A stretch of 64,000 nucleotides of DNA, from NCBI RefSeq assembly GCF_002355515.1, contig NZ_AP014809.1, forward strand, positions 1,698,501 through 1,762,500. Direction: 5' to 3'. Each line of letters starts with the position of its first letter. Within the stretch, counting starts at the first letter, position 1. The notes under the pieces are model-generated. The model saw only the letters and a program-made list of their open reading frames with translations, was not told the origin of the DNA and did no database searches. This DNA comes from Methylorubrum populi. Lineage in GTDB: Bacteria; Pseudomonadota; Alphaproteobacteria; Rhizobiales; Beijerinckiaceae. This document shows positions 45,401 through 56,816 of the stretch, one piece after another. The translations under genes were made by a program, and so were the position numbers.

Positions 45401-45634
45401 GGCTACCTGATGCCCACCATCGCCGACGCGCCGGAGCGCAGCCGCGTCCTCGCCCTGGAGGATCTCGATCCGGACGATCCCTACGGCCCGCGCGGAATCG
45501 GCGAACTCGGCATCGGCGCGGTGACCCCGGCCATCGCGGCGGCGGTGGCCGACGCCGTCGGCCACTGGCCCGGCGCCGCGCCGTTCTCGCCCGAGACCCT
45601 CCTGCGGGCGCTCTGCGACGGAGCGGCGGCGTGA
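42413..45634 (+). CDS. Molybdenum hydroxylase, fused FAD + Mo subunits (xanthine dehydrogenase family)
   Basis: One thousand seventy-three residues. Residues about 1-290 are a CoxM-type FAD domain (LAAGATALQLDWAAGAERPD, VRSLASLGGNVAGRTG). Residues about 315-1073 are a CoxL/XdhB-type molybdopterin domain: DKVHGRLAYLTDARAPGMLV, SPTGGAFGGKDE, GTCGAFRGFGANEMTYAIE and the catalytic Glu in RGIGELGIGAVTPAIA. The 2Fe-2S subunit is encoded next (GTGA overlap), completing a hydroxylase that inserts oxygen from water into an N-heterocycle or aldehyde. Order FAD-Mo in one chain is unusual; the second hydroxylase at 60773 onward has a different fusion. A Gly-Gln repeat lies at 44585-44610. Confidence 0.88.
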   Translation: MSGRALRVLRPREAGEALAALSRHGGEARLAAGATALQLDWAAGAERPDLLVDLSGLPELRGVEAVGGNLRIGAATPLAEIEADATVARLAPLLGRAVRTVAAPAVRSLASLGGNVAGRTGCCLPALLALDAALEILTAAGRERVALADWLGRAAESASLLLAVTLPPQPEGAPTTLRKVGLRAAFSPSVIGVAGLLSLDHGVIGAARLAAGGGPVRPQRLPRSEALLAGRPPAAVDWAGLHAALLAEIDAPDDSLRSARYRRLAAANALVAGLGGAGMLPGAEGRSGALPRYRPVGTGAPAGERVVSRAADPAGWHRRPDIADKVHGRLAYLTDARAPGMLVGRILRAGRPHARILSIDTAEAEVLPGVAAVVTHRDVPGLNAYGIMVQDQPALCGERVRYVGDAVAAVAAVDEATAEAALALIRVAYAPLPVLDSPEAALAPGAPPLHPEGNLRREVRVARGDIESAFAACAHVVEDTYVTPRQMHGFLETEGGWAMMEADGSLTIRVGGQHGARDRLQIARILGWPEARVRVVTSPTGGAFGGKDELTVQPALALLAVKTGRAVRLHLGRSESVAAGIKRNPMRIRMRTGCDAEGRLLAVSVELTADGGAYASLSPAVIETALEHCCGPYIVPNVAGVARLVATNNGTCGAFRGFGANEMTYAIECQMGRLAQAVGCDPVTLRRRNLRAPGSPGFFGQTVGPSERLAEMLDAAAASPLWSAGQGQGQGQESEPAAVGVGLALNYQGNGLGSLPEDRAAVELRLAADGAIEALYGLDEIGQGLQAAIRSAVAARLGVDRAEIRPVIGDTGRTPDSGSTTASRGTFVVWEGARRAAPAFARALLDAAAQRLGRRPQGEAPDGSGSADLALGPGGIREARSNSGRPLLGFAELAAGLPPEALPRSRAAFDFPKADYVAGNARYLFAFGATLARVAVDRVTGEVRVLDLHQHTAAGPVLDAAAYLGQIEGGGVQGLGFSLTEDARMEAGRYAVSNLDGYLMPTIADAPERSRVLALEDLDPDDPYGPRGIGELGIGAVTPAIAAAVADAVGHWPGAAPFSPETLLRALCDGAAA
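44585..44612. repeat. Hexanucleotide repeat in the molybdenum hydroxylase gene
   Basis: Four units of ggacaa or ggcaa-type (around gggcaaggacaaggacaagg) encode a Gly-Gln run in a loop of the Mo domain between LWSA and ESEPAAVG, a place where family members have an insertion or linker. Confidence 0.75.
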
Positions 45635-46152
45635 GCGCGCCGCGCTTCCGCCTGAACGGGCGCGACGGCGTCCTCCCCGGCGATGCCGCCCGCAGCCTCC
45701 TCGACATCCTGCGCGAGGATCACGGGCTCACCGCGGCGAAGCCCGGATGCCGGATCGGGCGCTGCGGCGCCTGCACGGTCCTGATGGACGGGCGGCCCAT
45801 CAACGCCTGCCTCGTCATGGCCTATCGCCTGGAGGGGACCGAGATCCTGACCGCGGACCATCCCGAGGCGGGCCCGGCGGTGGCGATCGTGCGCGCGGCC
45901 CTCATCGACGAGAACGCCTTCCAGTGCGGCTACTGCGCCCCGGGCTTCGTCCTCGCGCTGGCCGCCCTGCTGAACCGCGCGCCGGAGGCCGGCGAGGCGG
46001 AGATCCGGGCGGCGCTGACCGGCAATCTCTGCCGCTGCACGGGATATGCCTCGATCCTGCGCGGGGCGCTGGCCGCGCGGGACCGGCTGCGCGCCGCGCG
46101 CGGGGCCACCGGGGCGGAGCCGGGCCCGTCCGGGTCTCAGCTGCCGCGATAG
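45631..46152 (+). CDS. Molybdenum hydroxylase 2Fe-2S subunit
   Basis: One hundred seventy-three residues from GTG (GTGA overlap). Both clusters are present: plant-type ferredoxin ligands [12 protein letters not shown] with the fourth Cys in INACLVM, and the second cluster QCGYCAPGF plus NLCRCTGY. It passes electrons from the Mo site to FAD in the enzyme made with the 42413 gene. The last five residues overlap the end of the convergent uraH gene by 16 bp. Confidence 0.92.
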   Translation: MSAPRFRLNGRDGVLPGDAARSLLDILREDHGLTAAKPGCRIGRCGACTVLMDGRPINACLVMAYRLEGTEILTADHPEAGPAVAIVRAALIDENAFQCGYCAPGFVLALAALLNRAPEAGEAEIRAALTGNLCRCTGYASILRGALAARDRLRAARGATGAEPGPSGSQLPR

Positions 46153-46535
46153 GTGCTGTAGCCGTAGGGGGAGATCAGGAGCGGCACGTGGAGATGAGCG
46201 GGGGCGTCCCGGCCCTCCGGCGCGATCCGGAAGCGCACGGGCACGATGTCGAGAAAGGAGGGAGCGCCATCGGCGCTGCCGCCGGCGGCGAAGTAGGCGC
46301 CGACCTCGAAGGCGATCTCGTAGGTGCCGGGCTCCATCGCGCGTCCCGAGAGGAGGGGCGCGTCGCAGCGGCCGTCGGCATTGGTCGCGACCGTCTTGAG
46401 ACGCGTGCGGGTTTCGCCCTCGATGCGCAGGAGATGAAGGGTCAGACCCGCCGCCGGGCGTCCGGTGGAGGTATCGAGCACGTGGGTCGTGAGCCGCTTG
46501 GCATCCGGCGGTGCGGCGGGTGTTGCGACGGCCAT
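46137..46535 (-). CDS. uraH: 5-hydroxyisourate hydrolase
   Basis: One hundred thirty-two residues from ATG 46535. Transthyretin-like family: [20 protein letters not shown] at the start, [20 protein letters not shown] and the C-terminal YGYSTYRGS. Active-site His (HVLD), Arg, His (AHLHVP) and the Tyr-Arg-Gly-Ser end are all present. It hydrolyses 5-hydroxyisourate from urate oxidation to OHCU. Divergent from the PuuE-UraD gene, across a 248-bp region. Confidence 0.93.
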   Translation of the reverse strand: MAVATPAAPPDAKRLTTHVLDTSTGRPAAGLTLHLLRIEGETRTRLKTVATNADGRCDAPLLSGRAMEPGTYEIAFEVGAYFAAGGSADGAPSFLDIVPVRFRIAPEGRDAPAHLHVPLLISPYGYSTYRGS

Positions 46536-46783
46536 GGGATGCGGGTTCCTCCTGGGGAGCCGCCGGGCGACAGCAGCGGCCCTAAGGTCGCGCTTCGCCG
46601 GCCGCGCAACCCTTGCAGATCGGGTCCCGCGCACCAACCCGGATTTTCGCCAGGATTTTCGGGAGCAGCTTTCGAAAAGTCCGACAGATCGCGGAACGGC
46701 GCAGCGCTATCGTGGCGCCTTCGCGATGGGCCGAAACGAGCCGAAACGATCCGCGCGCCTGCGCGGCAGACCCGGGGTCATCG
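46536..46783. promoter_or_regulatory. Divergent promoter region uraH / puuE with TTTCGAAA motif
   Basis: Contains the repeated ggattttcg (46641-46649, 46653-46661) and ctttcgaaaag (46669-46679) with core palindrome tttcgaaa. A closely similar ttttcgaaaa occurs at 49208-49217 between the LysR gene and puuD. Shared operator for the local LysR regulator is an attractive inference. Confidence 0.5.
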
Positions 46784-48196
46784 ATGCACACCTCCCGCGA
46801 CTTGATCGGATACGGCCGCGACGTTCCGCAGGCGGACTGGCCCGGCGGCGCCCGGATCGCCGTGCAGATCGTGCTCAATTACGAGGAGGGGGGCGAGAAC
46901 TGCATCCTGCACGGGGATGCGGCCTCCGAGGCGTTCCTGTCCGAAATCGTCGGCGCCGCACCCTGGCCGGGCCAGCGCCACATGAACATGGAATCGCTCT
47001 ACGAGTACGGCGCCCGCGCCGGCTTCTGGCGGCTGTGGCGCCTGTTCACGCAGCGCGCCGTGCCGGTCACCGTGTTCGGCGTCGCCACCGCGCTCGCGCG
47101 CAACCCCGACGCCGTCGCCGCGATGCGGGAGGCGGCCTGGGAGATCGCGAGCCACGGCCTCAAATGGATCGATTACCGCGACATGCCGCGCGCGGAGGAG
47201 GCGGCGCAGATGGATGCGGCGATCCGCCTGCACGAGGAGGTGACCGGCGAGCGCCCCCTCGGCTGGTACACCGGCCGCTCCTCCGTCAACACGCTGGAAC
47301 TCGGCCTGGAACGGGGCTTCGCCTATCTCGCCGATTCCTACGCCGACGACCTGCCCTACTGGCTGTACGGCCGGGCCGGAACCGGCCTCGTGGTGCCCTA
47401 CACCCTCGATGCCAACGACATGCGCTTCGCCACAGCGCAGGGCTTCAACACCGGCGAGCACTTCTTCGCCTACCTGCGCGACAGCTTCGACGCGCTCTAC
47501 GCGGAGGGCGCCACGGCGCCGAAGATGATGTCGGTGGGGCTCCACTGCCGGCTGGTCGGCCGGCCCGGCCGCATCGCCGCGCTCGCGCGCTTCCTCGACC
47601 ACGTCGCCGCCCATGACGGCGTCTGGCTGGCGCGCCGCATCGACATCGCCCGGCACTGGGCGGCGCGGCACCCGGCCGAAGCCTTACGCCCGAGCAGCAT
47701 GAGCGCGGCGCAGTTCCTCACCCGCTTCGGCGACATCTTCGAGGACACGCCGGAGATCGCGCTCCGGGCGTGGCAGGCTGGCCTCACCGCCCGCGAGGAC
47801 AGCGCGGAGGGGCTCCATGCCGCCCTCGTCGGCGCCCTGCGCGGCCTGCCCGCCGAGCGCCAGCGCGCCCTCATCCGCGCCCATCCCGAACTCGCCGGAC
47901 GGCTCGCCCAGGCCGGGCAGCTGACGCAGGCCTCCACCGCCGAGCAGGGCAGCGCCGGCCTCGGCGCGCTCTCGGCCGAGGAACTGGCGCGGTTCGAGCG
48001 GCTGAACGCGGCCTATCGCGCGCGCTTCGACCTGCCCTTCGTCATGGCGATCAAGGGCAGCGGCCGCGAGGCGATCCTGGCGGCGTTCGAGGCGCGGCTG
48101 CGCAATGATCCCGAGCAGGAATTCCAGGAGGCGCTGCGCCAGATCGAGCGGATCGCGTGGCTGCGGCTGAAGGACCGCCTGCCGTCGGCGGGTTGA
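46784..48196 (+). CDS. puuE: Fused allantoinase PuuE and OHCU decarboxylase UraD
   Basis: Four hundred seventy residues from ATG 46784. N-terminal PuuE domain (1-305), a polysaccharide-deacetylase-like, metal-independent allantoinase: AVQIVLNYEEGGENCILHGD, ESLYEYGARAGFWRLWRLF, EIASHGLKWIDY, MSVGLHCRLVGRPGRIAAL. C-terminal UraD domain (from about 306): AAQFLTRFGDIFEDTPEIAL, LIRAHPELAGRLA, STAEQGSAGL, PFVMAIKGSGREAIL. It would convert OHCU to (S)-allantoin and open it to allantoate. Odd point: the catalytic His usual in the E-H-S-P motif reads Asp (EDTP), so UraD activity needs checking. Confidence 0.9.
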   Translation: MHTSRDLIGYGRDVPQADWPGGARIAVQIVLNYEEGGENCILHGDAASEAFLSEIVGAAPWPGQRHMNMESLYEYGARAGFWRLWRLFTQRAVPVTVFGVATALARNPDAVAAMREAAWEIASHGLKWIDYRDMPRAEEAAQMDAAIRLHEEVTGERPLGWYTGRSSVNTLELGLERGFAYLADSYADDLPYWLYGRAGTGLVVPYTLDANDMRFATAQGFNTGEHFFAYLRDSFDALYAEGATAPKMMSVGLHCRLVGRPGRIAALARFLDHVAAHDGVWLARRIDIARHWAARHPAEALRPSSMSAAQFLTRFGDIFEDTPEIALRAWQAGLTAREDSAEGLHAALVGALRGLPAERQRALIRAHPELAGRLAQAGQLTQASTAEQGSAGLGALSAEELARFERLNAAYRARFDLPFVMAIKGSGREAILAAFEARLRNDPEQEFQEALRQIERIAWLRLKDRLPSAG

Positions 48197-48224
48197 TCCC
48201 GCGCGGGCCTCCCGGCGCTCGCCC

Positions 48225-49157
48225 CTAACGCGCCAGGCGCCGGCCGATCAAGTCGAGCCCGGCGCCGACATGGGCGCGCAGGGCCTCGGTCGTCATCTCG
48301 ACGAAGGTCTTGGCACGGTTGGGCAGCATCTTTCGCGACGGATAGACCACGCCGAGGGTCACCGGGAGCGGCGGCGTCCGCGGCAGGACCGGCACGAGGC
48401 GGCCGTCGGCGAGATAGGGCGCCACCTCGAAGACGGGCTTGAGGACGATGCCCAGCCCCTGAATCGCCCATTCGGTCAGCACGTCGCCGTCATCCGCGTC
48501 GATGCGCCCGGACACGGGCAGCGTCACGACCTCGTCGCCGTCGCGCAAGCTCCAGCGGAATTGCTCGGAGCCGGGAAACCGCAGCAGCAGGCAGGAATGA
48601 TCGATGAGCTCGGCCGGGCTCCCGGGGGCGGGATGCTCGGCGAGATAGTCCGGTGAGGCGCACAGGATCCGCTCGATCTCGGCGACCTTGCGCAGGGTGA
48701 AGGTCGAGTCGCGCATCTGCGCCAGCCGGACCGCCACGTCGACCGCCTCCTGCACGAGGTCGAGCAGGTGATCGGAGAGCCGGAGGTGGACATCCGTCTC
48801 CGGATGGCGCTCGCGGAAGGCGGGGATCAGCGGCGCCACAACGCGCCGGCCCAGGGCCAGGGGGGCGGTGACCTTCAGCGTCCCGCGCGGCGCGGCGCCC
48901 TGGGTCTCGACGCTCTTCTCCGCCCGCTCCACGGAGGCGGCGATGTCGAGGCAGCGGTCGTAGAAGACGCGGCCGGCCTCCGTCAGGTTCATCCGCCGCG
49001 TCGTGCGGGTGAGCAGCAGGCAGCCGAGATGCTCCTCCAGCGTCTGGATGCGGTAGCTGATCACTGAGGGCGACAGGCGCAGCGCGCGGCCGGCGGCCGA
49101 GAAGCTGCCGGTCTCCGCCGCGCGCATGAAGATGCGGATACTCTCCAGCGACAGCAT
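48225..49157 (-). CDS. LysR-family regulator of urate genes
   Basis: Three hundred ten residues. HTH: LESIRIFMRAAETGSFSAAG then RALRLSPSVISYRIQTLEEH; effector domain SDHLLDLVQEAVDVAVRLAQ onward, AIQGLGIVLKPVFEVAPYLA. It sits convergent with puuE and divergent from puuD, so it most likely controls the urate pathway. An effector such as urate or a later intermediate is plausible but not shown. Confidence 0.9.
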   Translation of the reverse strand: MLSLESIRIFMRAAETGSFSAAGRALRLSPSVISYRIQTLEEHLGCLLLTRTTRRMNLTEAGRVFYDRCLDIAASVERAEKSVETQGAAPRGTLKVTAPLALGRRVVAPLIPAFRERHPETDVHLRLSDHLLDLVQEAVDVAVRLAQMRDSTFTLRKVAEIERILCASPDYLAEHPAPGSPAELIDHSCLLLRFPGSEQFRWSLRDGDEVVTLPVSGRIDADDGDVLTEWAIQGLGIVLKPVFEVAPYLADGRLVPVLPRTPPLPVTLGVVYPSRKMLPNRAKTFVEMTTEALRAHVGAGLDLIGRRLAR

Positions 49158-49202
49158 CCCCCTCCGCACCCCGCACGGTCGCCGAAACGATCTTCGATCT
49201 CG

Positions 49203-49217
49203 CGAAATTTTCGAAAA
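49203..49217. promoter_or_regulatory. Palindrome in the lysR-puuD divergent promoter
   Basis: cgaaattttcg (49203-49213) overlapping the perfect 10-bp palindrome ttttcgaaaa (49208-49217), in the 135-bp gap between divergent starts. The same core is found before puuE. Confidence 0.5.
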
Positions 49218-49292
49218 CTGGCAAGGAATTTGATGGGCATACAAGCCCGCCCGCAGCGGTAGGATCGCGGCCGGACAGGAGAGGAAGAGGCG

Positions 49293-50522
49293 GTGGAGAG
49301 CTTCGTCTGGGAATGGGGGAGCATGCTGCTGCGCTGGCTCCACATCGTTGCTGCGATGGCCTGGATCGGCTCGTCGTTCTTCTTCATGCATCTCGACGCC
49401 TCGCTGAAGCGGACGCCGGACATCCCGGCCGGCGAAGGCGCCGCGGCCTGGCAGGTGCATGGCGGCGGCTTCTACGAGATGCGCAAGTATTTCGTCGCGC
49501 CGGAGCACCTCTCCCCGGACCTCACCTGGCACAAATGGCAGGCCTATACGACGTGGCTGTCGGGCTTCGTGCTGCTGGCCTGGATCTACTACGCGCAGTC
49601 GCGGCTCTACCTCGTCGACCCGGCGGTGATGGACCTGTCGGCCCCGGTCGCGGCGGCGCTCGGCGTCGGGGCGCTGGCGCTCGGCTGGGTGGTCTACGAC
49701 CGCATCTGCCGCTCAAGGCTCGGGGCGAGCGAGACGGGCCTCGCGGCGATCGGCCTGCTGGCCATCACGCTCGCCGCCTTCGGCTTCTCGCAGGTGTTCA
49801 GCGGCCGCGGCGCCCTGATCCATACCGGCGCCCTGATGGCGACGTGGATGGCCGGCAACGTCTTCTTCATCATCATCCCGAACCAGCGCAAGGTCGTCGC
49901 CGCGCTCATGAAGGGGGAGCGGCCGGATCCGAGCCTCGGCAAGCAAGCCAAGCAGCGCTCGGCGCAGAACAACTACCTGACCCTGCCGGTCGTGCTGATG
50001 ATGATCGCCAACCACTACCCGATGCTGTTCGCGTCGAAGGCGGCGATCCCGCTCATCGTCGCGCTCGTCACCGCCTCGGGTGCGGTGATCCGCTTCTTCT
50101 ACAACGTGCGCCATGCCGACCACGCCCGCTCGCCGTGGTGGGCCTGGGCCGCGGCCTCGGCCGGGCTGGCCGCCGCCTTCGTCCTCGCGGTCGCCGGAAG
50201 TGCCGGGGGCCGCGCGGTGCTGGGCCTGCCGGTCGCCGCCCTGGCCTCGGCCGGTCACGGGGGCGCCGCGCCGCCGGACCACGTCGTCGAACTCGTCGCC
50301 GGGCGCTGCGCCATGTGCCACGCGGCCGAACCGATCTGGGACGGGATCGGCGTCGCGCCGAAGGGCGTTCGTCTCGACACCGCCGAGGCCATTGGCCGTC
50401 AGGCCGAGGCGATCCGGCGGCAGGTCGTGCTGACGCACAACATGCCGCCCAACAACGTGACCGAGATGACCGACGCGGAGCGCGGCGTGATCGCGGCCTG
50501 GCTGGCGGACGCCGCGCACTGA
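49293..50522 (+). CDS. puuD: Membrane urate hydroxylase PuuD with cytochrome c domain
   Basis: Four hundred nine residues from GTG 49293. About eight membrane helices carry the urate-hydroxylase core: LRWLHIVAAMAWIGSSFFFM, GGGFYEMRKYFVAPEHL, LTWHKWQAYTTWLSGFVLL, AQNNYLTLPVVLMMIANHYP. The C-terminal periplasmic cytochrome c domain binds haem through CAMCH (about 340) with distal Met in HNMPPNN. It oxidises urate to 5-hydroxyisourate and passes electrons to the respiratory chain rather than to oxygen as UricH2O2-forming uricase does. Confidence 0.95.
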   Translation: MESFVWEWGSMLLRWLHIVAAMAWIGSSFFFMHLDASLKRTPDIPAGEGAAAWQVHGGGFYEMRKYFVAPEHLSPDLTWHKWQAYTTWLSGFVLLAWIYYAQSRLYLVDPAVMDLSAPVAAALGVGALALGWVVYDRICRSRLGASETGLAAIGLLAITLAAFGFSQVFSGRGALIHTGALMATWMAGNVFFIIIPNQRKVVAALMKGERPDPSLGKQAKQRSAQNNYLTLPVVLMMIANHYPMLFASKAAIPLIVALVTASGAVIRFFYNVRHADHARSPWWAWAAASAGLAAAFVLAVAGSAGGRAVLGLPVAALASAGHGGAAPPDHVVELVAGRCAMCHAAEPIWDGIGVAPKGVRLDTAEAIGRQAEAIRRQVVLTHNMPPNNVTEMTDAERGVIAAWLADAAH

Positions 50523-50560
50523 GATCTCCGTCCGACCCCGTGACACCGGAAACCCTCGCA

Positions 50561-51396
<836 letters not shown>

Positions 51397-51400
<4 letters not shown>

Positions 51401-51894
51401 GCGACCGGCAGATCCCCGTCGAGCCGCTGACTCAGGCAGCCTTCGCGCCGTTCGGCACGCTCATCGACAGGGCGGGCGTCGCCCCGCGGCCGATGAACGC
51501 CGGCAAGGCTCGCCGCTTCCACGACCTCGCGCAGGTGGCCGTCGCGGGCGTGGGCGGACGGGTGGTGATCGGCGCCGTCGAGGCCGATCCCTACACGCTG
51601 CCGCTCCGCTTGAGCCTCGTCGAGCGCCACCCGCTCGGCGCCCAGGCCTTCATTCCCCTCGACGCCGCGCCCTTCCTCGTCGTCGTCTGCCCGGACGAGG
51701 GCGGCACGCCCGGACGGCCGCGGGCCTTTCTCACCGCTCCCGGCCAGGGCGTCTGCTACGCGCCCGGCACCTGGCACGGCGTTCTGACGCCGCTCGACCG
51801 GCCGCAGGATTTCTGGGTGATCGACCGGGACGGCCCCGGGGTGAACCTGGAGGAGCATCGCTTCGGCGAGCCCTGGATCATTTCGTTCGCGTGA
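51397..51894 (+). CDS. allA: Ureidoglycolate lyase
   Basis: One hundred sixty-five residues from GTG. Motifs: IPVEPLTQAAFAPFGTLID, LVERHPLGAQAFIPLDAAPF, VCYAPGTWHGVLTPLDRPQD. It splits (S)-ureidoglycolate into glyoxylate and urea, the last step of this pathway. Allantoate amidohydrolase (AllC), which should supply ureidoglycine, is not in the window. Confidence 0.93.
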
Positions 51895-52011
51895 CGGTCT
51901 TCGATCGTCCGGCAGGGCCGGTCGCGGCGCCGGCGATTGGTGGCGCGCGCGGGATCGGATAGGTGATCCGGGAGCCGCGCGAGGAGCGGCGAGGGATCGG
52001 GAGGCGCGGGC

Positions 52012-52653
52012 GTGGTCGGAAGCGGGATCGGGGCCCCTGCGCGCCGGCAGCGGCGCGACGGCGCCCTGCGCCGGGAAGCCGTGCTCGATGCCGGGCTGGA
52101 GGTCTTCTCGACCGTCGGCCTGCACGGCGCCAGCCTCGACCAGATCGCCCTGCGCGCCGGGCTCTCGAAGACGAACCTGCTCTATTACTTCCGCACCAAG
52201 GAAGACCTCTACGTCGCCGTGCTGCGGCGCGTGCTCGATGTCTGGCTCGACCCGCTCCACGCGCTCGACGCGGAATCCGAGCCGGCCGAGGCGCTCCGGC
52301 GCTACATCCGCTCGAAGATCACCCTGTCCCGGGACGCGCCGCGGGCCTCGCGGCTGTTCTGCCTCGAGATCGTCCAGGGCGCGCCGCTGCTGCGCGCCGA
52401 AATCGAAGGGCCCCTGCGGGCCCTGGTCGAGGCCAAGGCCGCGGTGCTGCGCGGCTGGATCGCGGACGGGCGCATCGCCCCGCACGATCCTCGCCACCTC
52501 GTCTTCGCGATCTGGGCGGTGACCCAGCACTACGCCGACTTCGCGGTGCAGGTGGAGGCCATCACCGGGCGCGACCTTAGCGACAAGGCCTTCTTCGAGC
52601 AGACGGTGGAGAGCACCCAGAGGCTGATCCTGGCGAGCCTCGGACTGGCCTGA
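52012..52653 (+). CDS. rutR: TetR-family pyrimidine regulator RutR
   Basis: Two hundred thirteen residues from GTG 52012. HTH: EAVLDAGLEVFSTVGLHGAS then LDQIALRAGLSKTNLLYYFR. The effector domain fits RutR (FCLEIVQGAPLLRAEIEGPL, VFAIWAVTQHYADFAVQVEA, DKAFFEQTVE). In E. coli RutR represses rut genes until uracil or thymine binds. It is followed by rutA, with a strong RutR-type operator between them. A 14-bp tandem repeat spans its stop codon. Confidence 0.92.
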   Translation: MVGSGIGAPARRQRRDGALRREAVLDAGLEVFSTVGLHGASLDQIALRAGLSKTNLLYYFRTKEDLYVAVLRRVLDVWLDPLHALDAESEPAEALRRYIRSKITLSRDAPRASRLFCLEIVQGAPLLRAEIEGPLRALVEAKAAVLRGWIADGRIAPHDPRHLVFAIWAVTQHYADFAVQVEAITGRDLSDKAFFEQTVESTQRLILASLGLA

Positions 52654-52667
52654 TCGGACTGGCCTGA
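52640..52667. repeat. 14-bp tandem duplication over the rutR stop
   Basis: tcggactggcctga at 52640-52653 and again at 52654-52667; the first copy includes the stop codon, so the duplication leaves the protein end unchanged. Confidence 0.9.
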
Positions 52668-52796
52668 TTCGCGCCGCCCCCGCGCCGAGACCCGAAGCGA
52701 ACCGAGCGAAACCGCATCGGCCGTGAGCAGAGTCGGCCCGCCCCGCGGGCATCGCGCGGAGAGTTTGTGCAAACGGTCAAATATCGGCTCTCAAAG

Positions 52797-52814
52797 TTTG
52801 ACCAAATGGTCTGA
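52797..52814. promoter_or_regulatory. RutR operator before rutA
   Basis: tttgaccaaatggtctga matches the E. coli RutR consensus TTGACCAnnTGGTCAA at nearly all positions. It lies 67 bp before the rutA start. A wider inverted repeat ggtcaaa (52775-52781) / tttgacc (52797-52803) overlaps it and may bind a second dimer. Confidence 0.85.
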
Positions 52815-52880
52815 CTTGCTACCGTCCAGTTGTCGCCGGCTCTTCCAAGTTCCGGCCGAACGAGCGAGCGGGGGTTTGTC

Positions 52881-53998
<1,118 letters not shown>

Positions 53999-53999
<1 letters not shown>

Positions 54000-54745
54000 T
54001 GGAGGCCGAGGCCCCCGCGGGCTACCGCGACTCGTCCGGCCGCCGCGGCGCGGTCACGCTGCCGGCGCGCCCCGAGCCGATCGCCTTCGACGCGGACACC
54101 ACCGCGCTGATCGTCGTCGACATGCAGAACGCCTACGCGACCAAGGGCGGCTATCTCGATCTCGCCGGCTTCGACGTCTCGCAGACCGGACCGGTGATCA
54201 AGCGGATCGCCCGGGCCGTGGCGGCGGCCCGCGCGGCGGGCCTCCTTGTGATCTGGTTCCAGAACGGCTGGGACCCGGACTACGTCGAGGCCGGGGGGCC
54301 GGGCTCGCCGAACTGGCACAAGTCGAACGCGCTCAAGACCATGCGCCGCCGGCCGGAGATGAACCAGCGGCTGCTCGCCAAGGGCACCTGGGACTACGCG
54401 CTGGTCGATGCGCTGAGGCCGGAGCCCGGCGACATCGTCCTGGCCAAGCCGCGCTACAGCGGCTTCTACAACACGCCGCTGGACAGCATGCTGCGGGCCC
54501 GCGGCATCCGCACCCTGGTCTTCACCGGCATCGCCACGAATGTCTGCGTGGAATCGACCCTGCGGGACGGCTACCACCGCGAGTATTTCGGAATCGTGCT
54601 CGCCGACGCCACCCATCAGGCCGGCCCGCCCGCCCTGCAGGAGGGCGCGCTCCTCAACATCGAGACCTTCTTCGGCTGGGTGTCGGACGTCGCCGCCTTC
54701 GAGGCCGCGCTTCACTCCGACGAGGCCCGCCGCATCCCCGCCTGA
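53999..54745 (+). CDS. rutB: Ureidoacrylate amidohydrolase RutB
   Basis: Two hundred forty-eight residues; ATG shares a base with the rutA stop (TGATG), with GGAGG six bases upstream. Isochorismatase-like: [20 protein letters not shown] (catalytic Asp), [20 protein letters not shown] (Lys), [20 protein letters not shown] (catalytic Cys). It hydrolyses the ureidoacrylate product of RutA to aminoacrylate and carbamate. Confidence 0.95.
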
Positions 54746-54759
54746 CCGGAGACTGCCCC

Positions 54760-55939
<1,180 letters not shown>

Positions 55940-55970
55940 AGCGCCCCACCCTCATGACAAGGCCGCCGCC

Positions 55971-56579
55971 ATGACCGAGCCCGCCATGACTGAGCCCGAG
56001 AGCGCCGTCCCCGTCGATGCGAGCGCCTACCGCGAGGCGATGTCCCGGCTCGCGAGCGCGGTGCATCTGATCACCACCGACGGGCCGGGCGGGCGGGCCG
56101 GCTTCACCGCCTCGGCCGTGTGCAGCGTCAGCGACGCGCCGCCGACGCTGCTGGTCTGCGTCAACCGCGCCTCCTCCGCCTACGCCGCCCTCACCCATAA
56201 CGGGACGCTGTGCGTGAACACCCTCGGCGAGGGACACGAGGCGGTGGCGGGCCTGTTCGGGGGCCGCACGCCCATGGACGAGCGCTTCGCGGCGGGCACG
56301 TGGCGGCGGCTGCGCAGCGGCGCGCCCGCGCTGGCCGACGCTCTCGTCAGCTTCGACTGCCGCATCGTCGGGCGCCACGCCGTCGGCAGCCACGACGTGC
56401 TCTACTGTGTGGTCGAGGCCCTCGCCGCGCCGGGCCAGGCCGACGCGCTGCTCTACAGCGAGCGCCGCTTCCGCACGCTTTCCTCCGCGCCGCGGAGCGG
56501 ATCCGCCCCGGCCCGCGCCGTTCGCGCCGTCGGAGTCCGGTCCGCCGAGGGGCCGGCGCGGGCTCTCCGGAGCGCCTGA
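55971..56579 (+). CDS. rutF: Flavin reductase RutF
   Basis: Two hundred two residues. Flavin-reductase-like domain: [74 protein letters not shown]. It gives RutA its reduced FMN. A C-terminal Arg/Ala-rich tail of about 30 residues is longer than usual. ATG 55986 is an alternative start. RutE (malonic semialdehyde reductase) and the RutG uracil permease are missing here; an ABC importer follows instead. Confidence 0.92.
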   Translation: MTEPAMTEPESAVPVDASAYREAMSRLASAVHLITTDGPGGRAGFTASAVCSVSDAPPTLLVCVNRASSAYAALTHNGTLCVNTLGEGHEAVAGLFGGRTPMDERFAAGTWRRLRSGAPALADALVSFDCRIVGRHAVGSHDVLYCVVEALAAPGQADALLYSERRFRTLSSAPRSGSAPARAVRAVGVRSAEGPARALRSA

Positions 56580-56816
56580 GCGGTGACCGGCCCGCGCCCG
56601 GCGTCGGTCGCCACCCGCACCCTGCGCATCGCCGGCCGGATGCCTTCGCCGTTCGGACCAGCCTTCGCGGCGGGCGCGGACGGCACGGAAAATGCTCGAT
56701 CCGGTGGAGCGAAGATGTCCGGCGGCGGGCCTGCCTTCCTCTCCTCCCCGGGCCGCCCCCGGCTCCCGGACGACCGACCGAGCGCCGACCCGAAACCCAC
56801 GGAACGAAGCCCTGCC

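Noticed and set aside
42296..45565. Minus-strand open frame of 1089 codons over the molybdenum hydroxylase
   Set aside because: No recognisable domain; the plus strand encodes conserved FAD and Mo motifs with coupled neighbours.
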